DNA of 64,000 nt from Oscillospiraceae bacterium. Its GTDB lineage: Bacteria; Bacillota; Clostridia; Oscillospirales; JAAYOS01. Shown here piece after piece: positions 1 to 7,643 of this stretch (the first letter of the stretch is position 1; each line of letters begins with the position of its first letter). Both the position numbers and the translations under genes were made by a program. The stretch lies in NCBI GenBank assembly GCA_031264245.1, contig JAISEG010000001.1:46983-110982 (forward strand). Direction: 5' to 3'. The notes beneath the pieces are model-generated. The model did no database searches. It was not told where the DNA came from and saw nothing but the letters and a program-made list of their open reading frames with translations.

Positions 1-2
1 AG

Positions 3-1709
3 TCGTCCGCCGTCGGCGCCATACCCGCCCAGCTTGACGGCGTGACCGCAGGCGAGCCGGGCAGGCTCCGGCACCGCGACGTTAAAATACTTCTTCTTCT
101 CGGCGCCGCCGCAGGCTCCTTCCCCGCTCCGGGTAAAAGGGTCAGCCTCCTGAGCGATTCAAACCGCGAGGAGCTGATTTCCCTGGGCGTCGCGGTCGAA
201 CCCCCGCAAAACGAGCTGATCTACAGGGAGACCGACCTGTGCTACTCGGTCATGACCCTGCCGGACGAGTACCTGTACATATCGTGGTGCACCGAGGGCT
301 CCTCCCGCGCTCCGTCCTACATAGCCGCGCGGGTCGCGGGTATCTTCTCCCTTGAGACCTTGCAGCCTGACAATGACGAAGCTCTCCTCTCCGCAAGGAA
401 TCCCGCGCTGGAGCTTGGACTGTCCTCTCTTGGCGGCGAAGCTCCCCCGGATACCGCTGCCGCCGCAGCGTATTCCTACTTTTCCTCCAAGCCGGAGTAC
501 GGCGAAATCCTAAGCAGGGCGCGGTCGGCCGCGTACGGCGCCGCCGACCTTCTGTCCCCCGCAAGCGTCGCCGGGCTGTACGGCGATACCCTCCGGCTCA
601 CAGCGTCGCGGCTGGACAAGCTCGCTTCATGCAGGTTCGCCTACTTTATGCAGTACGGGCTTCGCGCGAGGGTTCCGCGCAAGGCGTCGCTCGATGCGCT
701 TGAGACCGGCAACCTCCTCCATTCGGTGCTTGAGGGCTGTGTTAAGGAGATAACCGGCAGGGGCGGCTTCGCGGCGGTCACACTGGAGGACGCGTATATG
801 ATAGCAAACGACCGGCTGGACAGGTACGCCCTCGAGACGCTTGGCGGCGTCACCGGCAAGAGCAAGCGGGTGCAGTACCTCTTTGGCAGGATACGCCGTT
901 CCCTTCGCGGCATCATAAAAAACATCTATGAGGAGATGCTCGTCTCCTCATTCGAGCCGATCGAGTTTGAGCTTGAGTTCGGCGAGGGCGGCGAGCTTGA
1001 CCCGATACGCTACGAGAACGGCGGGAAGCCCTTTGAGCTCAGCGGCATAGTGGACAGGGTGGACGGCTTTGTAAAGGACGGCAGCCTCTACATACGGGTG
1101 GTGGACTACAAAAGCGGGATGAAGAAATTCAGCTTGAGGGACATATGGCACGGACTCGGCTTGCAGATGCTCATATACCTCTTCGCCCTCGAGGCGAACG
1201 GCGCCGAGCGCTTCGGAAGACCCGCGCTGGGGGCGGGGGTGCTGTACGCGCCGGTGAAGGAGATCGTGTTCTCCGGGGAGAGAGGGCTTTCGGCTGAAAG
1301 CGTGAAGCAGGAAACAATGAAAATGCTGAAACGAAACGGGCTTGTACTTGCCGACCCGGATATCACACAGGCGATGGAGCACGGAAACGGAAACAAATTT
1401 GTACCCGTGTCGGTGGGCAAGGACTCCGGCTTCTCCGCGAGCTCCTCGGTGGCTACCCTTGAGCAGTTCGGCAGGCTGAAACGCCACATAGACGGACTTC
1501 TAAAGGAGATGGTGCGCCAGCTCCGCGCCGGAGACGCCTCTCTCACCCCCTACTCCTTCGGCGGCGGCAACTCAGCCTGCCGGTTTTGCGACTTTAGGAC
1601 GGCCTGCGGCTTCGACGAGTCCAACGGCCGGGACAGGCTGCGCTACCTGGGCGCTATGAAGTCCTCCGAATTTTGGGAAAAGCTGGAAAGGGATGAGAAG
1701 AATGGATAA
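3..1709 (+). CDS. addB: AddB, ATP-dependent helicase/nuclease subunit B (5' end outside window)
   Basis: C-terminal part of AddB, the partner of AddA in the helicase-nuclease that processes double-strand breaks for recombination in Firmicutes. The frame is open from the window edge, so about half of the roughly 1150-residue family length is missing. Visible: a UvrD-like C-terminal helicase remnant (VKILLLLGAAAGSFPAP), then the RecB-type nuclease region with GNLLHSVLEG and VVDYKSG (Asp and Lys of the nuclease core). An Fe-S cluster signature is formed by Cys in LDKLASCRFAYF and the C-terminal CRFCDFRTAC (C-x2-C-x5-C), as known for AddB. The stop overlaps the start of addA, the usual addBA order. 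Family assignment is firm. Confidence 0.95.
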   Translation, partial: SSAVGAIPAQLDGVTAGEPGRLRHRDVKILLLLGAAAGSFPAPGKRVSLLSDSNREELISLGVAVEPPQNELIYRETDLCYSVMTLPDEYLYISWCTEGSSRAPSYIAARVAGIFSLETLQPDNDEALLSARNPALELGLSSLGGEAPPDTAAAAAYSYFSSKPEYGEILSRARSAAYGAADLLSPASVAGLYGDTLRLTASRLDKLASCRFAYFMQYGLRARVPRKASLDALETGNLLHSVLEGCVKEITGRGGFAAVTLEDAYMIANDRLDRYALETLGGVTGKSKRVQYLFGRIRRSLRGIIKNIYEEMLVSSFEPIEFELEFGEGGELDPIRYENGGKPFELSGIVDRVDGFVKDGSLYIRVVDYKSGMKKFSLRDIWHGLGLQMLIYLFALEANGAERFGRPALGAGVLYAPVKEIVFSGERGLSAESVKQETMKMLKRNGLVLADPDITQAMEHGNGNKFVPVSVGKDSGFSASSSVATLEQFGRLKRHIDGLLKEMVRQLRAGDASLTPYSFGGGNSACRFCDFRTACGFDESNGRDRLRYLGAMKSSEFWEKLERDEKNG

Positions 1710-4700
1710 CAAATTACCTCCCTCTGACGACAATTTCAGCTTTGAGCCGACCCCCAGTCAGCGGGATGCTATCCTGGCGCGGAACCGCGAGCTCCTTGTC
1801 TCCGCGGCGGCCGGCTCGGGCAAGACCCGTGTCCTCACCGAGCGTGTCATAGCCCGGGTGGAGACGGAAGGGTACAACGTGACCGATTTCCTTGTCATCA
1901 CCTTCACCCGGGCGGCGGCGGCGGAGCTTCGCGACCGGATTATGAAGGGGCTGAACGAACGGGTCACGGCAAAGCCTCACGACCTCCACCTCCGCCGCCA
2001 GCTCTCCCTCGTCTCTGCCGCGAACATTATGACCATAGACTCCTTTTGCAATATGATCGTCGCCGAATTTTCCTACAAGCTTGGGGTTCGCTCCTCCCTT
2101 CGCATTGCCGAAGGCGCGCAGGCTGACCTGATACAAAATGAAGCGCTGGAAAACGCGGTCGAGCAGATCTTTGATTCCGGGTCCGACCCGGATATCCATT
2201 CCTTCATCGAAAACATGAGCGGCACGGGCGGCGACAGGGCGCTCTCCTCCGCTGTGATAAAGGGCTATCACGCCGTGCAAAGCCACCCCTTCCCCGATAT
2301 CTGGATGACAGGCATCCGGGAGAAGTACGACGGGGAGGTCTCCGGCTTTGATGAGACCGTGTGGGGCCGCTGCATACTCACTGGCGCAAAGGACGCCTCC
2401 GCCTACATGCAGGGTCTGCTTGAAACCGCGCTTGAAGCGCTGCGCGGCGACCCTGTCCTGTATGAACGGTACGAAAGCGGCATAAATTCGTATATAGCCC
2501 TAGGCGCCAAGCTTGCCGCCGCCCTGGAGCGCGGCTGGGACGCGGCGGCGGCTGTGCTCACCGAAGCTCCCGGACGCCTCGGCACAGCGCCGCGGGGCTA
2601 TCCGGACGAAGCCTTGAAAACGCGGGTGCAGTCCATTGCAGCCGAGTGGAAGGACTGCTTCAAAAAGCTGAGCCTCGCCATATGCGACAGCTCCCCCGTT
2701 CATTTGGAGGAAACACGCAGGCTTGCCGCGCCGGTGCGCGGTCTGTTTAAATGCATAGAAATATTCGGCACGGAATACCGGCGGCTAAAAAGTGCGGTCT
2801 CCTGCGCCGACTTCAACGACCTCGGACACATGGCGGCAGAGCTTCTCTGTATAGTAGGTTCGTCCGGGGAAATCACCGCAAGCGAAACGGGCGAGCTTGT
2901 CGGCAGCCGCTTTGCCGAGGTGCTTGTGGACGAATTTCAGGATACAAACCGTATTCAGCAGTGCATCTGCGACGCCCTCACAGGCGGGCGGCACAACCTC
3001 TTCATGGTCGGGGACGTAAAGCAGTCCATCTACCGCTTCCGTCTCGCCGAGCCCGCGATATTTCTCGGCAAAGCCGCGCTGTCCCTCCCCTACTCCCCCG
3101 CGCTTCCCGAAAAACAGCCCGCCGTCATAGCCCTGTCCGAAAATTTCCGCTCCCGGCCGGAGGTCATCGGCACGGTCAACTTCCTGTTTACACAGCTTAT
3201 GACCGGCGGCTTCACCGGCATAAGCTACGACAGCGGCGCGCGTCTCAACTGCGGCGGAAAATTTGACGATACCGACAGCGGTCCTTTCCTCACCGAGCTT
3301 CATATCCTGAGCACAGGCGTATCCGGCGACCCGTCGGAGGATGCCGGCGGCGAAGAAGGTCCGGGACGCCCCGAGCTTGAGGCGAAGGCGGCAGCGGAAC
3401 GGATACGGGAGCTTCTCGATTCAGGCTTCATGGTAACCGATAAGGAGGTGAAGCGCCGTGTGCGCCCCGGCGACATAACCATACTTCTCCGCTCGGTCAA
3501 GGGCAAGGCGTGGTTATACGAGGAGGCTCTCTCCGCCCTGGGCATCCCTTCCTGCTGCGGCGCCATGGAAAGCGAACGCACGGCGGAAACCGACGCCGTC
3601 ATCTCCCTTCTCTCCGCCGCCGACAACCCATACAACGACATCCCGCTCATAGCCGCGATGCGTTCCCCCATGTTCGGCTTCACATCGGACGAGCTTGCCG
3701 GTATCAGGCTTTACTCCGGGCGGGGAAGCTTCTACGACGCCGTAAAGCTTGCCGCGGAGGCGGGGAACGCGAGGTGCGCGCACCTCCTGGCCTCCCTTGC
3801 GGATCTGCGGCGGCACGCTGACGACCTCACCTGTGACCGCCTGATCTGGCACATCTATTCTCAGAGCGGCATTGTGGGCATTTTCAGCGCGATGAAAAAC
3901 GGTATGCAGCGGCGGGCGAACCTGCTGCTGCTCTATGAATACGCGCGCGACTACACCGAAAACGGCGGCTACGGTCTCACCGGATTTCTCACCTACATAA
4001 ACAAGCTGTTTGAAAGCAACTCCTTCGCAGGCGAAGCCGCCGCTTCGGAAAACGCCGTGCAGATAATGTCCATACACAAATCGAAGGGTCTCGAGTTCCC
4101 TGTCTGCGTACTCTGCGACCTCGCGAAAAAGTTCAACCTCGACGACACGCGGGGGGACCTGCTCATCCACCCGGAGCTTGGCATAGGGCTCAAGCTCTTT
4201 GACTCCGAGCTCATGTACCGCTATCCGTCCGCGGTCCACTCCGCCATTTCCATGAAGCTGCGGGAGGAGGCGGTCGCGGAGGAGCTTCGCGTCCTCTATG
4301 TCGCCATGACACGGGCGAAGGAAAAGCTTATCCTGTTCTCCTCCTTCAGCAACGCGGACAAAAGCATAGAAAACCTGCTCGCCTTCTCCGACATGGGGCA
4401 GCACTCGCTCAAATCCGCGCAGTCGTACATGAGCTGGCTCATCCCCGTCCTCGCCTCCCACCCCGACGCCGCACAGCTGCGAAAATTCAACCCCTCCTAC
4501 CCCTGTGACCACGACGAGAAAAGCCGGCTGCACGTCCGCGTATCCTATCCTTCCCGCGCGGAGGATTCCGGAGTATCCGATACTTATAACCTCACAGCCG
4601 CCGAAAAGCCTGCCGCTCCGGTCAGGGACGTCCCGGAAAGCCGTTACCTGGAAAAGCTGACACGCAGCCTTGAGTTTACCTACCCCCATTCGGCGCTCAG

Positions 4701-5388
4701 CCGTATCCCCACAAAGCTCACCGCCACCCAGCTCAAGGGCAGGGCAAAGGACGAGGAGGTCTCCTCCGGCGCACCTTCGCAGACCTATTCCCCCACCCTT
4801 GTGCGCCCCCGCTTCGCCATGGAATTTCTGCCGGGAAGGGACGCCGGGAAAGCCGGTACGCGCCTGTCCGCCAATCCGCTCACCCCCGCCGAAAGAGGCA
4901 CCGCCCTGCACGCGGCAATGCAGTACATAAACTACAACAGGTGCGGCGACGCCCCCGGCGTGGAGGAGGAGCTTTCCCGCCTTGTCGCGATGAAGCTCCT
5001 CACCGCGGAGCAAGCGGATTCGATAGACCCGCGCCTTATCGCGGGCTTTATCTCCTCCCCCCTGTATAAGCGCATCGAAAAAAGCGCCTATGTGGAACGG
5101 GAGTTTAAGTTTACCGTCCTTGAGGACGCGGGAGTATACTATGACGGCGGCGGCGGTGAAAAGCTCATGCTGCAAGGGGTCTGTGACCTTTTCTTTCTTG
5201 AGAACGGCGGGCTTGTGGTGGTCGACTTCAAGACGGACAGCGTGACCCCGCTCACCCAGGCGGGAAGGGCGGCGGACTACGCCCCCCAGCTTCACGCGTA
5301 TTCCTCCGCGATATCACGGATATTTTCCGCCCCCGTGTTCGAGAGGCTCATCTACTTTTTCGGCACAGGGGAGACCGTTGCCGTATAG
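1702..5388 (+). CDS. addA: AddA, ATP-dependent helicase/nuclease subunit A
   Basis: UvrD/RecB-type helicase plus nuclease, about 1228 residues, the normal length for AddA. Walker A is SAAAGSGKTRVLTERV near residue 35, Walker B region VLVDEFQDTN, a further helicase motif MVGDVKQSIYRFR, and the late motif VLYVAMTRAKEKL. The C-terminal RecB-type nuclease carries VVDFKTDSV (Asp-x-Lys). With AddB it resects DNA ends. An ATG at 1693 is also in frame, but the purine-rich AAAGGG at about 1687-1692 is spaced correctly only for the ATG at 1702. The gene overlaps addB by 8 bases, implying translational coupling. A strong terminator follows at 5474. Confidence 0.95.
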   Translation: MDNKLPPSDDNFSFEPTPSQRDAILARNRELLVSAAAGSGKTRVLTERVIARVETEGYNVTDFLVITFTRAAAAELRDRIMKGLNERVTAKPHDLHLRRQLSLVSAANIMTIDSFCNMIVAEFSYKLGVRSSLRIAEGAQADLIQNEALENAVEQIFDSGSDPDIHSFIENMSGTGGDRALSSAVIKGYHAVQSHPFPDIWMTGIREKYDGEVSGFDETVWGRCILTGAKDASAYMQGLLETALEALRGDPVLYERYESGINSYIALGAKLAAALERGWDAAAAVLTEAPGRLGTAPRGYPDEALKTRVQSIAAEWKDCFKKLSLAICDSSPVHLEETRRLAAPVRGLFKCIEIFGTEYRRLKSAVSCADFNDLGHMAAELLCIVGSSGEITASETGELVGSRFAEVLVDEFQDTNRIQQCICDALTGGRHNLFMVGDVKQSIYRFRLAEPAIFLGKAALSLPYSPALPEKQPAVIALSENFRSRPEVIGTVNFLFTQLMTGGFTGISYDSGARLNCGGKFDDTDSGPFLTELHILSTGVSGDPSEDAGGEEGPGRPELEAKAAAERIRELLDSGFMVTDKEVKRRVRPGDITILLRSVKGKAWLYEEALSALGIPSCCGAMESERTAETDAVISLLSAADNPYNDIPLIAAMRSPMFGFTSDELAGIRLYSGRGSFYDAVKLAAEAGNARCAHLLASLADLRRHADDLTCDRLIWHIYSQSGIVGIFSAMKNGMQRRANLLLLYEYARDYTENGGYGLTGFLTYINKLFESNSFAGEAAASENAVQIMSIHKSKGLEFPVCVLCDLAKKFNLDDTRGDLLIHPELGIGLKLFDSELMYRYPSAVHSAISMKLREEAVAEELRVLYVAMTRAKEKLILFSSFSNADKSIENLLAFSDMGQHSLKSAQSYMSWLIPVLASHPDAAQLRKFNPSYPCDHDEKSRLHVRVSYPSRAEDSGVSDTYNLTAAEKPAAPVRDVPESRYLEKLTRSLEFTYPHSALSRIPTKLTATQLKGRAKDEEVSSGAPSQTYSPTLVRPRFAMEFLPGRDAGKAGTRLSANPLTPAERGTALHAAMQYINYNRCGDAPGVEEELSRLVAMKLLTAEQADSIDPRLIAGFISSPLYKRIEKSAYVEREFKFTVLEDAGVYYDGGGGEKLMLQGVCDLFFLENGGLVVVDFKTDSVTPLTQAGRAADYAPQLHAYSSAISRIFSAPVFERLIYFFGTGETVAV

Positions 5389-5473
5389 AATAGCCGGGGG
5401 AGAGTCAACGAATTGGAATTAGCATAGCCTTAAAGAACAGCATACAACAAAACTCGACATGCCCCCTGTGGTA

Positions 5474-5526
5474 CACTTCCAAAAGAACCGGACAACTCCG
5501 GTGATTTTGGAAGTGCTTTTATTTTG
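5474..5526 (+). terminator. Rho-independent terminator after addBA
   Basis: CACTTCCAAAA pairs perfectly with TTTTGGAAGTG, with an inner ACCGG/CCGGT stem, followed by a T-rich tail (CTTTTATTTT). It separates addBA from the sporulation operon. Confidence 0.85.
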
Positions 5527-5658
5527 GGGACAAGTTTGTATAAATTTGATATATTTGGGAATAATACTGGTGGGTAAGTATCATACTTTTTATACTTTCC
5601 CGCAAGCCTCCGGTTTTGCCCGGAGGGGAAGCAACGGCAGAGAAAGGATGTATCTGAA

Positions 5659-5964
5659 ATGGATGTGAACATAGAAAGGCTGAACAGCTCGCTCCAAATA
5701 TCACTCAGCGGCGAGCTGGACCACCACGCGGCGAAGGATGTGGTGCGCAAGTTAAATTCTCTCACCGAATCGGCGGTACCCGCAAAATGTGTGCTGGATA
5801 TGGGCGGGGTCGGCTTTATGGACAGCTCCGGTATCGCGGTCGTGCTCGGACTTTACCGCAGGTTAGGCGAGGTGGACAGCAAGGTCACGGTAAAAAACGT
5901 CCCGGTGCAGGCGATGAAGGTTTTCAACGCCGCGGGGATCGACCGCCTGGTTACATTTGAATAA
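5659..5964 (+). CDS. spoIIAA: SpoIIAA, anti-sigma-F factor antagonist
   Basis: STAS-domain protein of 101 residues. In the forespore, dephosphorylated SpoIIAA binds SpoIIAB and releases sigma F. The phosphorylatable serine lies in the conserved FMDSSGIAV motif (Ser57 here; Ser58 in B. subtilis). First gene of the standard three-gene spoIIA operon. The start follows AGAAAGGATG at moderate spacing. I looked for the expected sigma-H promoter in the 130 bases upstream and found no convincing match. Confidence 0.95.
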   Translation: MDVNIERLNSSLQISLSGELDHHAAKDVVRKLNSLTESAVPAKCVLDMGGVGFMDSSGIAVVLGLYRRLGEVDSKVTVKNVPVQAMKVFNAAGIDRLVTFE

Positions 5965-5997
5965 AATAGGACTTGTAAATTGAAGGGAGTTTTACAT

Positions 5998-6435
5998 ATG
6001 AAGCCTGTAAATGAAATAAAGATGACCTTTCCAAGCCGTTCGGTCAACGAACGGTACGCGCGGGTGGCGGTGGCCGCGTTTGCCGCTCAGCTCGACCCCA
6101 CCCTTGATGAAATAAACGACATAAAGACGGTAATAAGCGAGGCGGTGACCAATTCCATCGTCCACGCTTACCCCGACAGCATCGGCGACATATTGATTTT
6201 AGCCAGGATATACCCAAATGGGATTTTTGAAATGACCATCACAGACAAGGGTATCGGCATCGAGGATATCGAAAGGGCGCGGCAGCCGATGTTCACCACA
6301 GGCGGAGACGACCGCAGCGGTATGGGCTTCACCATAATGGAAAGCTTCACGGACAAGCTCACCGTACATAAGCGAAGGGGCGGCGGAACTATCGTGAAGA
6401 TGAAAAAGCAGTTTTCGCCGCGCCTTTCGGGATAG
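5998..6435 (+). CDS. spoIIAB: SpoIIAB, anti-sigma-F factor / serine kinase
   Basis: GHKL-family ATPase of 145 residues that holds sigma F inactive and phosphorylates SpoIIAA. Visible motifs: the N box EAVTNSIVHAYP, the G1 box TDKGIGIED, and a glycine-rich lid GDDRSGMGFTIMESF. The ATG at 5998 is preferred because GAAGGGAG lies about 9 bases upstream; an in-frame TTG at 5980 has no such signal. Lies 33 bases after spoIIAA and 32 bases before sigF. Confidence 0.95.
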   Translation: MKPVNEIKMTFPSRSVNERYARVAVAAFAAQLDPTLDEINDIKTVISEAVTNSIVHAYPDSIGDILILARIYPNGIFEMTITDKGIGIEDIERARQPMFTTGGDDRSGMGFTIMESFTDKLTVHKRRGGGTIVKMKKQFSPRLSG

Positions 6436-6467
6436 CGCCCCCGGCAAGCAAGATGGAGGACATTGGT

Positions 6468-7181
6468 TTGGAAAATCGCTACGGAAACAAAGAACTTATC
6501 GAAGCCGCAAAAAATGGCGATAAATTCGCGGCTGAGAAGCTGGTTATAGATAATTCCGGACTTATCTGGAGTGTAGCCAGGCGTTTTTTCGGAAGAGGAG
6601 TCGACACCGACGATCTCTATCAGTTGGGCTGTCTCGGTTTCTTAAAGGCAATTACCGGATATGATGAAAGCTTCGGCACACAGTTTTCAACCTATGCCGT
6701 GCCAAAAATCGCGGGGGAGATACGCCGGTTTTTGCGGGACGACGGCGCCGTGAAGGTAAGCCGCACCTTGAAGGAACGCTCGGTTGTCATCAAGCACGCG
6801 CGGGAAGCACTGACACAGCTCAACGGGCGCGACCCCCTGTTGAGCGAGCTTGCGGAGGAAACCGGTCTGTCCGCCGAAGAAATTGCCGTCGCCGAACAGG
6901 CGACCGAAGCGCCGGATTCGTTCCAGCGCGAGAGCGCCGACGGAAGCTTTACTCTGGAAAGCACTGTGGGAAGTGACGGGATAGAGGAACTGATAGTCGA
7001 AAACGTGTCGCTGCGCGAGGCGATAGACACCTTGCCTCAGCGGGAGCGGTCGCTGATACTTTTGAGGTTTTATAAGGGTCTGACCCAGGAAAAGACCGCA
7101 AAGGTGCTCGGCGTCTCTCAGGTGCAGGTGTCCCGGCTTGAGAAAAAAGCAATCGAGATGCTAAAGCGGTTTATCGCGTAA
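6468..7181 (+). CDS. sigF: RNA polymerase sporulation sigma factor sigma F
   Basis: Forespore sigma factor of about 237 residues. Region 2 is seen in DLYQLGCLGFLKAITGYD and FSTYAVPKIAGEIRRFLRD, region 3 in PLLSELAEETGLSAEEI, and region 4.2 as the helix-turn-helix KTAKVLGVSQVQVSRLEKK. Its activity is controlled by the two preceding gene products. The TTG at 6468 is the likely start: GGAGGA at 6455-6460 is correctly spaced for it, whereas the in-frame ATG at 6453 lies before this SD and has none of its own. Followed by a long hairpin terminator. Confidence 0.95.
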   Translation: MENRYGNKELIEAAKNGDKFAAEKLVIDNSGLIWSVARRFFGRGVDTDDLYQLGCLGFLKAITGYDESFGTQFSTYAVPKIAGEIRRFLRDDGAVKVSRTLKERSVVIKHAREALTQLNGRDPLLSELAEETGLSAEEIAVAEQATEAPDSFQRESADGSFTLESTVGSDGIEELIVENVSLREAIDTLPQRERSLILLRFYKGLTQEKTAKVLGVSQVQVSRLEKKAIEMLKRFIA

Positions 7182-7190
7182 AATTCCCTG

Positions 7191-7245
7191 ATATGCCTTC
7201 CCGCAAAACTCACTTCGTGAGTTTTGCGGGAAGGCATATCTTTTA
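7191..7245 (+). terminator. Terminator of the spoIIA operon
   Basis: A 22-bp perfect stem: ATATGCCTTCCCGCAAAACT starts the left arm, loop CTTCG, then the complementary arm and CTTTTA. Lies 9 bases after the sigF stop. Confidence 0.85.
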
Positions 7246-7281
7246 CAAAAACCGGGAGCTATACGTATGTATAGCTCCCGG
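7240..7281 (-). terminator. Terminator of the feo operon
   Basis: CCGGGAGCTATA pairs with TATAGCTCCCGG (7252-7281). On the minus strand it is followed by GGTTTTTGT. It faces the sigF terminator between the convergent operons. Confidence 0.7.
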
Positions 7282-7309
7282 CATACTTTTAAATCAGGAA
7301 TGTCTATGT

Positions 7310-7474
7310 CTATTGCCGCTTTGTACTTTCCACACAGCTGCCCAAGTCCGAACAGCCGCCGCAGCCGCAGTCACAGCCCCCCGACGCCTTTTGCCGCTTT
7401 TTATCCCTTATGATACTTCTCACCGCGGCAGCAGCAATACCCGCGACTATTATTCCAATTATTATTGTCGGCAT
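7310..7474 (-). CDS. Small Cys-rich membrane protein associated with FeoB
   Basis: A 54-residue protein read from the minus strand. It has an N-terminal hydrophobic helix (MPTIIIGIIVAGIAAAAVRS), a basic stretch (RDKKRQK) and a cluster CDCGCGGC followed by one more Cys. The start codon has a strong SD (GGGAGGAGTG). This architecture, placed downstream of feoB, matches the FeoB-associated Cys-rich membrane protein family, suggested to serve as a FeoC-like or metal-handling partner in Firmicutes. It lies 159 bases after feoB, separated by a palindromic insertion (7521-7621). Function in Fe(II) uptake is inferred from context. Confidence 0.85.
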   Translation of the reverse strand: MPTIIIGIIVAGIAAAAVRSIIRDKKRQKASGGCDCGCGGCSDLGSCVESTKRQ

Positions 7475-7498
7475 GTAATTTTCACTCCTCCCAATGGA

Positions 7499-7643
7499 TT
7501 TTCGATAGCCCTACAATATCTCAATTAAGCGAAATCCATCTCGAATACTTGTTTCGAAGCCTCCGGCTTCGATTTTGCCCCGGGCAAAACCTCAAGTATT
7601 CCGTAATTCCTGCTGTATCCTTTTTCGATGGCCCTACAATATC
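7499..7643. repeat. Palindromic insertion flanked by 22-bp direct repeats at the feoB 3' end
   Basis: TTTTCGAT(A/G)GCCCTACAATATC occurs at 7499-7520 and 7622-7643 with one mismatch. The 101 bases between hold a cloverleaf-like palindrome: outer GAATACTTG/CAAGTATTC (7543-7551, 7593-7601) enclosing TCGAAGCC/GGCTTCGA and TTTTGCCC/GGGCAAAA. The right direct repeat contains the last codons and stop of feoB (stop at 7634-7636), so the gene end is duplicated on the far side of the palindrome. Confidence 0.8.

Noticed and set aside
3514..5295. Long open frame (593 codons) on the minus strand inside addA
   Set aside because: It is antisense to a clear, full-length addA. The GC-rich third positions leave the opposite strand open; no SD or known domain.
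5530..5658. Sigma-H promoter for spoIIA
   Set aside because: GGGAATAAT near 5556-5565 resembles the -10, but no AGGA-type -35 is found at 11-13 bases, so I do not call it.
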